A program made the position numbers and the translations under genes. From Desulfoglaeba alkanexedens ALDC (GTDB taxonomy: Bacteria > Desulfobacterota > Syntrophobacteria > Syntrophobacterales > DSM-9756), in the NCBI RefSeq assembly GCF_005377625.1, contig NZ_CP040098.1:1-64000 (forward strand): a stretch of 64,000 nucleotides of DNA, in the 5' to 3' direction. How positions within the stretch are numbered: the first letter of the stretch is position 1; each line of letters begins with the position of its first letter. The notes beneath the pieces are model-generated. The model worked only from the letters and a program-made list of their open reading frames with translations. It was not told the DNA's origin and made no database searches. Positions 9,383 to 19,105 of the stretch are shown here, piece after piece.

Positions 9383-10228
9383 GTGGAAGACATCGAGCGA
9401 AGGGTGCGGGAAGCGGCGGATGCGGTGGCCGACCGCCTTAGGGTCCGAGCGGAAACCGCTTTGATCCTGGGAACAGGGCTCAGCGGAGTGGCCGACGCCA
9501 TGGACCTGGAGGGCGGCCTGGACTACCGGGAAATTCCCCACCATCCCGTCTCCACCGTCCCCAGTCATCGAGGGCGCCTCCTGTGGGGTCACTGGGCCGG
9601 AACCCCCCTCATCGCCCTCCAGGGGCGGTTCCACCTTTACGAAGGCTACGCTCCGGCCGTTATCGCCTTTCCCATCCGTCTCCTGGCCGCCCTGGGAGTG
9701 AAGACCGTGCTGCTGTCCAACGCCGCCGGAGGCCTCAACCCGCTGTTCGAAGCCGGCGACCTCATGGTTATCACTGACCACATCAACTTCACAGGACGAA
9801 ATCCCCTGGTGGGGGTCAACATCGACGCATGGGGCCCCCGTTTTCCGGACATGACCGAACCTTACGACCGCCGCCTGCGGGAAATGGCCCGAGCGGCAGC
9901 CATGGAAGAGCACATCCCATTGAGGGAAGGGGTCTACGTGGGAGTGCTCGGGCCCAGCATGGAAACCGCCGCCGAAACGCGGCTGCTGCGGGCCGCAGGT
10001 GCCGACGCCGTGGGCATGTCCACCGTCATGGAAGTGATCACGGCGGTGCACGCCGGCATGAAGGTCCTCGGCGTTTCGGTCATCACCAACGTCAACCGCC
10101 CGGACTGCTATGAACCGGCTCCCCTCGAAAAGGTCATTCAGACAGCCACGGCGGCCGGACCCCGGTTGATGCGTCTTTTTCAGGCGGTGCTGAAGTCAAC
10201 GACGCAAGCCACGGGCGGCACTCAATGA
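9383..10228 (+). CDS. Purine nucleoside phosphorylase (class I, PNP/MTIP-like)
   Basis: A 281-residue trimeric-type purine nucleoside phosphorylase, which splits purine nucleosides with phosphate into base and sugar-1-phosphate. Visible signatures are the phosphate loop LGTGLSG near residue 30, SHRGRLLWG, LQGRFHLYEGY, the NAAGGLNP stretch, and VGMSTVMEVITAVHAGMKVLG with the substrate-contact TN near residue 235. It starts at GTG 9383; GGAG lies just upstream. It overlaps the next gene in an ATGA, so translation is coupled to an MTA/SAH deaminase. That context suggests a natural substrate such as S-methyl-5'-thioinosine or inosine formed by the deaminases, rather than only guanosine. Substrate choice cannot be read from the sequence. 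Confidence 0.88.
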   Translation: MEDIERRVREAADAVADRLRVRAETALILGTGLSGVADAMDLEGGLDYREIPHHPVSTVPSHRGRLLWGHWAGTPLIALQGRFHLYEGYAPAVIAFPIRLLAALGVKTVLLSNAAGGLNPLFEAGDLMVITDHINFTGRNPLVGVNIDAWGPRFPDMTEPYDRRLREMARAAAMEEHIPLREGVYVGVLGPSMETAAETRLLRAAGADAVGMSTVMEVITAVHAGMKVLGVSVITNVNRPDCYEPAPLEKVIQTATAAGPRLMRLFQAVLKSTTQATGGTQ

Positions 10229-11568
10229 CCGACAACGAAAGGAATCAGGACCCGCCGGCGGAAAACGCCGATCTTGTTATCAGCGGCGGCCGGGTGTTGA
10301 CTTTGAACGACCGGAACGAAATCTTCGACCCGGGCACCGTGGCCGTGGGTTCGGGAAGGATCCTTGCGGTGGGCCCATCCGAAGCCCTTTCCGCCCGCTT
10401 CACCGCTCGCCGTGTCATGGACGCCGCCGGCTGCGTCGTGCTGCCCGGCTTGGTGAACGCCCACACCCACGCGGCCATGACCCTGTTTCGCGGCCTCGCG
10501 GACGACCTCCCCCTCCTGGAATGGCTCCAACGGCACATCTTTCCCGCCGAGGCCCAGCTCACCGAAGAATGGGTCTACCGCGGAACGCTACTCGCCTGCG
10601 CCGAAATGATCCTTTCCGGAACCACCACCTTCTGCGACATGTACCTGTTCGAACACAAGGTGGCGGAAGCGGCGAAGGCCGCGGGCATGCGGGCTCTCGT
10701 GGGCGAAGTCCTCTACGACTTCCCTTCTCCGCATTACGGGCCCATCGAAAACGGCCTTAAGTTCACGGAAGCCCTCGTCCAAGAGTGGAAGGGCGACCCG
10801 CTCATCTCTGTGGCCGTGGAGCCTCACGCCCTGTACACCTGTTCGCCGGAACTCCTCCGACGCTGCCACGACCTGGCGTGCCGCCTCGACACCCGCCTCA
10901 TTGTCCACCTTTCCGAAAGTGAGGCGGAAGTGGCGCAGATCCGGGAACGCTACGGGCACCGCCCGGTGGAACACCTGGAAAGGCTCGGGGTACTGAGCGA
11001 ACGGCTCATCGCCGACCATTGCGTGGCTTTGAGTCCCTCCGATATCGAAATGCTCGCCTTCCACCGGGTCAACGTGGTCCACAACCCGGAAAGCAACATG
11101 AAGCTCGCCTCCGGCATCGCCCCGGTCCCGGCGTTGCTTGCCGCCGGCGTGAACGTCGCCCTGGGAACCGACGGCTGCGCCAGCAACAACAACCTGGACC
11201 TCTTCGGGGAAATGAACACCTGCGCCACGCTCCACAAGCTGGCCGCCCTGGATCCCGCCGTACTGCCGGCCCAGGTCGTGCTGCGCATGGCCACGCGAAA
11301 CGGAGCCGCCGCCCTGGGTCTCGGCCACACCGTCGGGCAAATCACAGCCGGCTACTTTGCCGACATTATCGTTGTCGATTTTCAGCGGCCTCATCTGACG
11401 CCCGTCTACGATCCCATAAGTCACCTGATCTACGCGGCCAAAGGGTCCGACGTCCGGCACGTGATCATCCACGGCCGGGTGGTCCTCGAAGACGGAAGGC
11501 TCCTCACCCTGGACGTGGAAGAAGTGATGGCCCATGTCCGATCCATCGCGAAAAAGATCGCATCGTGA
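10225..11568 (+). CDS. mtaD: 5-methylthioadenosine/S-adenosylhomocysteine deaminase (copy 1)
   Basis: A 447-residue metal-dependent amidohydrolase of the MTA/SAH deaminase family, converting methylthioadenosine or SAH to the inosyl products. The metal site HAHAAM-type motif VNAHTHAAMTLFRGLADDLP is at residues about 73-92, the second metal region HLSESEAE near 230, HNPESNMKLASG near 290 and GTDGCASNNNLDLF near 313. The start ATG overlaps the phosphorylase stop by four bases. Length is usual for the family. With the phosphorylase it forms a by-product salvage route for S-adenosylmethionine-using enzymes that can bypass SAH hydrolase. Confidence 0.9.
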   Translation: MTDNERNQDPPAENADLVISGGRVLTLNDRNEIFDPGTVAVGSGRILAVGPSEALSARFTARRVMDAAGCVVLPGLVNAHTHAAMTLFRGLADDLPLLEWLQRHIFPAEAQLTEEWVYRGTLLACAEMILSGTTTFCDMYLFEHKVAEAAKAAGMRALVGEVLYDFPSPHYGPIENGLKFTEALVQEWKGDPLISVAVEPHALYTCSPELLRRCHDLACRLDTRLIVHLSESEAEVAQIRERYGHRPVEHLERLGVLSERLIADHCVALSPSDIEMLAFHRVNVVHNPESNMKLASGIAPVPALLAAGVNVALGTDGCASNNNLDLFGEMNTCATLHKLAALDPAVLPAQVVLRMATRNGAAALGLGHTVGQITAGYFADIIVVDFQRPHLTPVYDPISHLIYAAKGSDVRHVIIHGRVVLEDGRLLTLDVEEVMAHVRSIAKKIAS

Positions 11569-12922
11569 TGTACCTCGTGCCGAGGTGCCTCAGCAAGTCG
11601 ACTGGCTGCTGAGTCCCGTCGAGTGGTTGGTGACCTGCGACGAAGCCTTTCGGGTGTGGGCTCCGGGAGCCGTCGCCGTACGGGGAGACACCATCGTCGC
11701 CGTCGGTTCACGAGATGCCGTGGAAGGTTCGTTTCGAGGCCGGAGGCGAAAGGACCTCTCCGGATGCATTGTATGCCCCGGACTCGTGAACACCCACGTG
11801 CACGGGGCCATGAGTGTCTTTCGCGGCATCGCAGACGATCTTCCACTCCAGAGATGGCTTAAGGAAATCATCTTTCCCATCGAGGCGGCTCACGTGAACG
11901 CCGATCTGGTCTACCTGGGAACCCTCCTTTCGACCGTCGAAATGATCCTTGGAGGAACCACGACGTTCTGCGACGGCTATTTCTTCGAAGGCACAGCGGC
12001 CGTAGCGGTGCGGGATTCCGGAATACGGGCGGTCCTCGGCCAGGGAATTCTCGGTTTTCCCACACCCGACCAGCCCGACCCATCCAAGGCCATGGATCGC
12101 GCAACGGCCTTCCTGAAATCCTTTCCGTCCGGCAACCACCGCCTGAGGCCGTCGCTTTTCTGCCACGCCCCTTACACCTGCAGCCCGGAAACCCTACTCT
12201 GGGTCAAGGGAATTTGCCGGGAACACGGCTGCCTCTTCCAGACCCATCTTTCCGAAACCCGCTCCGAAGTGGAAGACCTGACGCGAAAATACGGCAGGCG
12301 ACCCGTGATCTTTCTGGATGATCTGGGTATCCTGGACGCCGGCACGCTTTGCGCTCACGCGGTGTGGGTCGACGAAGAGGAAATCGCCCGGCTGGCGGAG
12401 CGCCGCGTCGCCGTTTCTCACAATCCGCAAAGCAACATGAAGCTCGGCGCCGGAGCCGCCCCGGTTCCTCGAATGTTGGAAGCGGGCCTGACCGTGGGGC
12501 TCGGAACCGATGGTTGCGCCAGCAACAACGACCTGGACCTCTTCGGGGAAATGGCCGCCGCCGCGCGGCTCCACAAGGTGGTCACGGGAAACCCCGTGGC
12601 CTGCAGCGCACAGCAGGTGCTTCGGATGGCTACTCGAATGGGAGCACGGGCACTGGGGTGGGATTCGGACATAGGGAGCATCGAAGCCGGGAAGAAGGCG
12701 GACCTCATCGCCGTCGACTGCCGCAGCCCGCATCTGACGCCCCTCTATGACCCTGTGTCGCACCTGGTCTACGCGGCGCGATCCAGCGACGTGAGCCTCG
12801 TTTGGGTGGGCGGCGATCTGGTGGTCGAAGACGGGAAAATCCGGACGGTGGACGAGGAAAAACTCAGGCGGGAAGTGGCGGCCCTGGCCCGCCGCATTTC
12901 AAGGTCCCTGACGTTTCGCTAA
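11534..12922 (+). CDS. mtaD: 5-methylthioadenosine/S-adenosylhomocysteine deaminase (copy 2)
   Basis: A second, diverged paralogue of the previous gene (462 residues from the ATG at 11534). It keeps the metal and substrate motifs: VNTHVHGAMSVFRGIADDLP, HLSETRSEVE, HNPQSNMKLGAG and GTDGCASNNDLDLF. The first metal motif reads HVH instead of HTH. From ATG 11534 it would overlap copy 1 by 35 bases; a GTG at 11585 would remove the overlap and starts nearer to the family's usual N-terminus, so the start is uncertain. Tandem duplication with retained catalytic residues in both copies suggests the two divide substrates (MTA, SAH, 5'-deoxyadenosine or adenosine). Which does which is unknown. Confidence 0.88.
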   Translation: MSDPSRKRSHRDVPRAEVPQQVDWLLSPVEWLVTCDEAFRVWAPGAVAVRGDTIVAVGSRDAVEGSFRGRRRKDLSGCIVCPGLVNTHVHGAMSVFRGIADDLPLQRWLKEIIFPIEAAHVNADLVYLGTLLSTVEMILGGTTTFCDGYFFEGTAAVAVRDSGIRAVLGQGILGFPTPDQPDPSKAMDRATAFLKSFPSGNHRLRPSLFCHAPYTCSPETLLWVKGICREHGCLFQTHLSETRSEVEDLTRKYGRRPVIFLDDLGILDAGTLCAHAVWVDEEEIARLAERRVAVSHNPQSNMKLGAGAAPVPRMLEAGLTVGLGTDGCASNNDLDLFGEMAAAARLHKVVTGNPVACSAQQVLRMATRMGARALGWDSDIGSIEAGKKADLIAVDCRSPHLTPLYDPVSHLVYAARSSDVSLVWVGGDLVVEDGKIRTVDEEKLRREVAALARRISRSLTFR

Positions 12923-12927
12923 AGCAT

Positions 12928-13113
12928 TGGTAGCGTTCTAAAAAGGTTAACGAGGGTCAAAAAATCCCCCTCTCCCTTGATGGGAGAGGGTTGGGGTGAG
13001 GGTGATAAAATCAATGTATGTCAATTAGTTACGTTCCCCTCCCCTTAATCCCCTCCCGCAAGGGGAGGGGAAATAAAATTTGGCATCAAATATTAGGTCT
13101 ATTATTTTCTAGG

Positions 13114-13118
<5 letters not shown>
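12928..13118. mobile_element. MITE-like element, family D (fullest copy)
   Basis: About 190 bp with no coding capacity. The left end reads GGTAGCGTTCTAAAA and the right end, in reverse complement, GGTAGCCTAGAAAAT, an imperfect terminal inverted repeat. The inside has two hairpins: CCCTCTCCCTTGATGGGAGA (12970s) and CCCCTCCCGCAAGGGGAGGG (13050s). Related copies lie at 8945, 9233, 30709, 53672 (inverted) and 58485. No transposase is in the window, as expected for a non-autonomous element. Target-site duplication is not clear. The right end reaches into the 3' end of nadC. Confidence 0.65.
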
Positions 13119-13968
<850 letters not shown>

Positions 13969-14010
13969 GCGTTTCTCCCCCAACGGCTGTCGCCTCCCCT
14001 ACCCTGAGGG

Positions 14011-16686
14011 TCAGTGAACGGCGGCGCTCTGGCGGATGGTTTCGATGCGGCTGAAATGAACCCGCATCTTTGCAATCTTCTCGCCGAGCCGCGCGGCCTT
14101 TTCCTTTTCTTTTTCTACGACGTCCGATGGGGCCTTGGTCAGGAAGTCTTCGTTGGAGAGCTTCTTGCGCGCGGCGACGATCTCTTTTTCCAGCTTCGTG
14201 ATCTCCTTCTGCAGGCGCTGCGCCTCGCTTTCGAAATCGAGGATCCCTTCGAGGAGCACGAAGATTTCGGCGCCGCCGGTCACGGCGCTTGCCGCCACCC
14301 TCGGCTTGCCGCGCGTTCCGGTCGGCGCCGCCTCCAGGCGCGACAGCCGGGCCAGGTCTTCCACCATGAACCGGTAGGCGTCCAACAGCGCGGCATCTTC
14401 CGCCCTTTCGCACAGGCACACCACCTCCAGGCGGGCCGACGGCGCGACGTTCATCTCGCCCCGAATGTTCCGGATGTTCGTAATGACCTCCATCAGAAGA
14501 CCCATGCGGGCCTCGGCTTCGGCGTCCACTCTTGATTCTTCCACAAGCGGGAAAGGCTCCCACATGATGGTTTCCCGAGCTTCCGGAAGCCGCTGGTAGA
14601 TTTCTTCCGTAACGAAGGGCATGACGGGGTGGAGCATCACGAGGATCTTCCGCAGGATCTGCGCGGCGACCGTCTGAGCGATGGCTTTAGCTCGGGGGTC
14701 GTCGCCGTAGAGGTCCGGCTTGATGATCTCGAGATACCAATCGCAGTATTCATGCCAAAAAAACTGATAAAGCGTCTGAGCGTAGACGTTGAAATGGTAA
14801 CCCTCCAGAGCGGCTTCCACGTCCTTTATGACCTGCTGCAGCCGGCTCAGGATCCAACGGTGACCGAGCCGTTCCGGATTCTCGGGGATTTCGTGCGTAA
14901 GGCTTGAACCTTTTAGGTTCATCAGGACCAGCCGGGCGGCGTTCCAGATCTTGTTCACGAAATGGCGGTAGCCTTCGATGCGGTCTTCGGACAACTTGAT
15001 GTCCCGCCCCTGGACGGCGAAGGCGGTGAGCGCGAAGCGGAGGGCGTCGGTACCGTAACGGTCCATCATCACCAGTGGATCGATGACGTTCCCCTTGGAC
15101 TTGCTCATCTTCTGCCCTTGGGCGTCTCTCACCAGGGCATGGACGTAGACATCGCGGAACGGGACTTCCTGCATGAAGTTGAGGCCCATCATCATCATGC
15201 GGGCGACCCAGAAGAACAGGATATCGAAGGCGGTGACGAGAACCGAGGTGGGGTAGAACTTGTGCAGCTCCGGGGTGTTCTCAGGCCATCCCATGGTGGA
15301 AAAGGGCCACAGGGCCGAACTGAACCAGGTGTCGAGCACGTCTCCGTCTTGGTCGAGGCGGTCGCCGCCGCAGGCCTGGCAACGGTCGGCGTCTTTCAGC
15401 GAAACGTTGACCCCGCCGCAATCCCGGCAGTACCACGCAGGAATGCGGTGCCCCCACCAGATCTGCCGGCTGATGCACCAGTCCTCGATGTTTTCGAGCC
15501 AGTTGAAGTAGTCCCTTTCCCACTTTTCGGGAACGATCCGAGTATCTCCCCTCTTGACGGCTTCCATGGCTCTTTCGGCCAGCGGCTTGGTCTTCACGAA
15601 CCACTGGAGGGAAAGCATTGGTTCCACGGCGCTGCGGCAGCGGTAACAGTGGCCGACCCGATGCGTGTAATCCTCCACCTTTACCAGGAAACCGCCTTTT
15701 TTGAGATCCTCCAGGACACGCTTCCGGCAGGCGTAGCGATCGAGTCCCCGGTACGCGCCAGCTTCTTCGGTCATGGCACCGTTTTCACCGATGACCCGGT
15801 AGAGAGGCAGGCCATGCCTCTGTCCGATCTCGAAATCGTTGAAATCGTGGGCGGGCGTGATCTTGAGGGCTCCAGTACCGAATTCCCGGTCCACGTACGG
15901 GTCGGCGATGACCGGGATGGCCCGGTCGGCCAGCGGGACGAGCACCTGACGACCGACGGCGTCGGCGTAGCGCGGGTCTTCCGGGTGGACCGCCACCGCC
16001 GCGTCTCCCAGCATGGTTTCCGGCCGCGTGGTGGCCACCACCAAGGCCCGCTTTCCGTTCAGCAGGGGATAGCGCACATGGTAGAGGTGGCCCGCCACTT
16101 CCTCGCCTTCCACCTCGATGTTGGCGAGTGCCGTCATGCAGCGCGGGCACCAGTTGATCATCCGTTCGCCGCGGTAGATGAGGCCGTCTTCATAGAGGGT
16201 GACGAAGACGCGGCGGACGGCGCGGGAAAGGCCTTCATCCATGGTGAACCGTTCGCGGCTCCAATCGCACGACGCTCCCAGCCGCTTCAACTGGTTGATG
16301 ATGATCCCGCCGTATTTTTCCCGCCACTGCCATACCTTCTCAAGGAACGCCTCCCGGCCGACATCGTGGCGGGTGAGGCCTTCCCGGCTAAGTTCCCTTT
16401 CGACCACGTTCTGCGTGGCGATGCCGGCGTGGTCCGTTCCCGGTACCCAGAGGACTTCGAAGCCCTTGAGGCGCTTGTACCGGGCGAGAATGTCTTGGAT
16501 CGTGTTGTTCAACGCGTGGCCCATGTGAAGCTGGCCGGTCACGTTGGGAGGAGGAATCACCATGCTGAAAGACGGTCGGTCGGAGGCCGGGTTCGCTCGA
16601 AAGCAGTCCAGTTTCAGCCATCGCTCGTAACAGCGCGGTTCCACGTCTTCGAATTCATAGGTCTTGGGCAGGGTGCCGTCGTTCAT
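14011..16686 (-). CDS. valS: Valyl-tRNA synthetase
   Basis: A full-length class I aminoacyl-tRNA synthetase of 891 residues that charges tRNA-Val and hydrolyses Thr-AMP/Thr-tRNA. Visible: PPPNVTGQLHMGHAL (HIGH site, residue ~47), the CP1 editing insertion with ARYK/TTRPETMLGD near 220, zinc-like cysteine pairs (WCPRC, YRCRS, YCRDCGG, CQACGG), QKMSKSKGN (KMSKS site, ~535), and a C-terminal coiled-coil arm (about 825-885, rich in Glu/Lys) that grips tRNA. It follows the acidic protein gene by 41 bases. A long open frame on the opposite strand is only a G+C-driven shadow. Confidence 0.97.
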   Translation of the reverse strand: MNDGTLPKTYEFEDVEPRCYERWLKLDCFRANPASDRPSFSMVIPPPNVTGQLHMGHALNNTIQDILARYKRLKGFEVLWVPGTDHAGIATQNVVERELSREGLTRHDVGREAFLEKVWQWREKYGGIIINQLKRLGASCDWSRERFTMDEGLSRAVRRVFVTLYEDGLIYRGERMINWCPRCMTALANIEVEGEEVAGHLYHVRYPLLNGKRALVVATTRPETMLGDAAVAVHPEDPRYADAVGRQVLVPLADRAIPVIADPYVDREFGTGALKITPAHDFNDFEIGQRHGLPLYRVIGENGAMTEEAGAYRGLDRYACRKRVLEDLKKGGFLVKVEDYTHRVGHCYRCRSAVEPMLSLQWFVKTKPLAERAMEAVKRGDTRIVPEKWERDYFNWLENIEDWCISRQIWWGHRIPAWYCRDCGGVNVSLKDADRCQACGGDRLDQDGDVLDTWFSSALWPFSTMGWPENTPELHKFYPTSVLVTAFDILFFWVARMMMMGLNFMQEVPFRDVYVHALVRDAQGQKMSKSKGNVIDPLVMMDRYGTDALRFALTAFAVQGRDIKLSEDRIEGYRHFVNKIWNAARLVLMNLKGSSLTHEIPENPERLGHRWILSRLQQVIKDVEAALEGYHFNVYAQTLYQFFWHEYCDWYLEIIKPDLYGDDPRAKAIAQTVAAQILRKILVMLHPVMPFVTEEIYQRLPEARETIMWEPFPLVEESRVDAEAEARMGLLMEVITNIRNIRGEMNVAPSARLEVVCLCERAEDAALLDAYRFMVEDLARLSRLEAAPTGTRGKPRVAASAVTGGAEIFVLLEGILDFESEAQRLQKEITKLEKEIVAARKKLSNEDFLTKAPSDVVEKEKEKAARLGEKIAKMRVHFSRIETIRQSAAVH

Positions 16687-16727
16687 CGAATCGCTCCCTA
16701 AAAACCCTTTCCGCCGGGGAAAACCCG

Positions 16728-17732
16728 TTAATCGTTCTGCGCCTTCAGTTTCTCGATTTCCTCCTGAAGGACCGTTTTGACGATTTCCGGAAGTTTCGCT
16801 TCTACCATCTGATGGAGCACGGAGGCCAGCCGGGACTCAAGCGCATCGATCGTTTTATCCCAGTCGTCCGTCTCCGTTGGAGCGGCCGACGTCTCCCCGC
16901 TCACGGCCGGCACCCCCGCGGCTTCTTCTTCCGATTCCGGACCCGGCACCAAGGCCATCCCCGCCACATCCTCGACAGGTCCCTGCGGCACCGCCGACTC
17001 CGACTCCTCGACAATCCCCTCCATGACCGGCATTTCCTCCTCTTCGCTCATCGAGGTCGCAGCGGCCGGTTCTTTTGAAGGTTCGGCGGCGGCTTCCGCT
17101 TCGGAACGTTCCTCAACCGCGTCTCCCCGCTCCGGTTTTTGCGCGGGCTCCGCCGCCCCGGTCGCCCTGTCCTCGTTTAGAAGCGCCGCAATGTCTTCGT
17201 CGAGATCCAACTCGGCATCCAGCACATCCAGAAAATCCCGGTCCACTTCGGCCTCTTCGGGAAGCTTCCCCGGCTCCTCCATAAATTCCTCCCGGGACTC
17301 CTCCACGACCTCTTTGCCGACGTCTTCGAGGATTCCCGCCTCCTCGCGCGGCGCTTCTTCTCCCGCTTCCCGGTCGCCGCCCCGGCGTTCCGTTTCGCCG
17401 CCCAGGAGCGACTCGAACTCTTCGCTCAGCGATACATCCTCCCCGGCTTCCTCGTCGAAGCCCGAGAAGCTTTCCAGTTCATCGTGAAGGAGCGCCTTTT
17501 CGGAGTCATCGTCCGGAACATCCTCGTCTTCAAACAGGGAAAGCTCTTCTTGCCCAAGGAGCAGTTCCTTCTCTTCCCGCCCGGCCCGGGGTTCTTCGTC
17601 CAAATCGGGCTCCGGCACCTCCACCACGTCATTGAGCTCGATGACTTCGTCGTCTTCCAGGTCTTCGAAACCTTCGAAAAGCTTTCCCGTCGCTTCGGTT
17701 TCCGCGTCGGGGCTACGCTTCTTGCGCTTCAT
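16728..17732 (-). CDS. Highly acidic, low-complexity protein with PopZ-like C-terminal helix
   Basis: A protein of about 334 residues beginning at ATG 17732 (GGAGAA upstream); an earlier in-frame start is less well placed. After a short basic start (MKRKKRSP) it is extremely rich in Glu and Asp and probably disordered over residues 15-285. The last ~40 residues form a predicted amphipathic helix, ALESRLASVLHQMVEAKLPE followed by IVKTVLQEEIEKL. This layout, acidic disordered body plus a C-terminal LP-x-IV...EEI helix, resembles the polar organiser PopZ/DUF2497 group, but similarity is short and may be convergent. It sits upstream of valS in the same direction. No domain is identified with certainty; function is unknown. 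Confidence 0.7.
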   Translation of the reverse strand: MKRKKRSPDAETEATGKLFEGFEDLEDDEVIELNDVVEVPEPDLDEEPRAGREEKELLLGQEELSLFEDEDVPDDDSEKALLHDELESFSGFDEEAGEDVSLSEEFESLLGGETERRGGDREAGEEAPREEAGILEDVGKEVVEESREEFMEEPGKLPEEAEVDRDFLDVLDAELDLDEDIAALLNEDRATGAAEPAQKPERGDAVEERSEAEAAAEPSKEPAAATSMSEEEEMPVMEGIVEESESAVPQGPVEDVAGMALVPGPESEEEAAGVPAVSGETSAAPTETDDWDKTIDALESRLASVLHQMVEAKLPEIVKTVLQEEIEKLKAQND

Positions 17733-17757
17733 GAGCCTTCTCCCTGTTGGAAAGTAC

Positions 17758-17801
17758 AAAAAGCCCCCGCCCTGTGCCTCGAACGAGACCCGGGCGGCGG
17801 C
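17758..17801 (-). terminator. Rho-independent terminator after dgt
   Basis: On the minus strand GCCGCCGCCC (17801-17792) pairs with GGGCGGGGGC (17772-17763), one mismatch, followed by TTTTTG. It lies about 115 bases after the dgt stop and just before the acidic protein gene, separating the two transcripts. Confidence 0.7.
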
Positions 17802-17916
17802 CTCTCTTGCGGTTGAAGCAGCAGGTCACCGATAGCATGCAACGAATTTTTCCGTCAAGCGGATTGCCGGGAGGGGTCCGCCCCGGGATGGCGACCCGGA
17901 TGCAACCCGGAACCGG

Positions 17917-18987
17917 TCACAGCTTCATCCAGGGCCGCGGAAGGAAGAGGCTCTTGAAAAGCTCCAAGGCATACCTGTCCGTCATGCCCGCTATGTGGTC
18001 GCACACCCGCTGTTCGCGCCGGACACCGGGCGCGAGCGGCCCGATCTCCTTCTCGAAGATCCGGTCGTCATTCATGAACAGCTCGTAGAGGTCAACGATC
18101 ACCTTGCGGGCGCGTTCGAATTCGGCGAGGATCTGCGGCATGTCGTAGACCCGATCGAAAAGAAAGGCCCTAAGGCGCTCGACCTGCTCCAGCATGGCAG
18201 GACTCAGCCGGATCTCGGACAGCCCCGACTCCAGACTCGCCCGAACCGTATCCCGAACCAGCGTATGGATCCGCTCGCCATGGGTCGCTCCCAGGCTGCG
18301 GCGGATATCCTCGGGAACGTCTTCCGGTCTCAGTATATCTGCGCGAATCGCGTCGTCCAGGTCGTGATTGAGATAAGCTACGATATCGGCGACGCGCACA
18401 ACCTGGCCTTCGAGCGTCATGGGCCGAAGGTCGGGTTCCGTGAGGATGGGATGCGACCGTCCTTTAGAATGCTTCAGGATGCCGTCACGGACTTCATGGG
18501 TCAAGTTCAGCCCGCGCCCGTCCTTTTCAAGATGATCGACGACCCGGAGGCTCTGGCGGTTGTGATGGAACCCTCCCGGGACAATTTCGTTTAGCACCCG
18601 TTCGCCGCCGTGGCCGAAAGGCGTGTGCCCCAGGTCATGGCCGAGGGCGATGGCTTCAATGAGGTCTTCGTTCAGGGCCAGGGCACGGCCGATGGTTCGA
18701 GCGATCTGCGATACTTCCAGCGTGTGGGTGAGGCGGGTCCGGTAGTGGTCTCCGGTTGGGGAAAGGAAGACCTGGGTCTTGTGTTTGAGGCGCCGGAAGG
18801 CCTTACAATGGACGATCCGATCCCGGTCCCTCTGGAAGGCGGTGCGGAGAGGGCATTCGGCTTCGGGCCGCCGCCGGCCCAGCGTTTCCGCACTCTTGGC
18901 GGCCTGGGGCGCCAGGAACACCCGCTCCCGCTCCTCGATCCAGCCGCGCACATGATCGGTTTGATCCGGCTTTCCCCGGTTGAGCAT
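17917..18987 (-). CDS. dgt: Deoxyguanosinetriphosphate triphosphohydrolase-like protein
   Basis: A 356-residue HD-superfamily dNTP triphosphohydrolase that removes triphosphate from dGTP or other dNTPs. The HD site reads LGHDLGHTPFGHGGE (residues ~112-126), with the first histidine in RLTHTLEVSQIAR (~85) and the later aspartate in VRVADIVAYLNHDLDDA (~200). Also seen: RDRIVHCKAFRRLKHKTQVF. Length and C-terminal MTDRYALELF fit the shorter type 2 group. It starts at ATG 18987 and is divergent from lptF with about 118 bases between starts, which must hold promoters for both. Confidence 0.93.
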   Translation of the reverse strand: MLNRGKPDQTDHVRGWIEERERVFLAPQAAKSAETLGRRRPEAECPLRTAFQRDRDRIVHCKAFRRLKHKTQVFLSPTGDHYRTRLTHTLEVSQIARTIGRALALNEDLIEAIALGHDLGHTPFGHGGERVLNEIVPGGFHHNRQSLRVVDHLEKDGRGLNLTHEVRDGILKHSKGRSHPILTEPDLRPMTLEGQVVRVADIVAYLNHDLDDAIRADILRPEDVPEDIRRSLGATHGERIHTLVRDTVRASLESGLSEIRLSPAMLEQVERLRAFLFDRVYDMPQILAEFERARKVIVDLYELFMNDDRIFEKEIGPLAPGVRREQRVCDHIAGMTDRYALELFKSLFLPRPWMKL

Positions 18988-19105
18988 TGACCTGGGTGCC
19001 TCCTTTTCGCTATCACTAAGCGCCTGCGGAAAACCACAGGCAGGACTCCCCGGTTATTGCCGGAACCTTCAGACGGATTCGAGGAGCTTCGAGATCGCAC
19101 AGACC

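Noticed and set aside
14962-16701. 579-residue open frame opposite valS
   Set aside because: It is antisense to a certain gene, contains no family motif, and arises from G+C-rich third positions.
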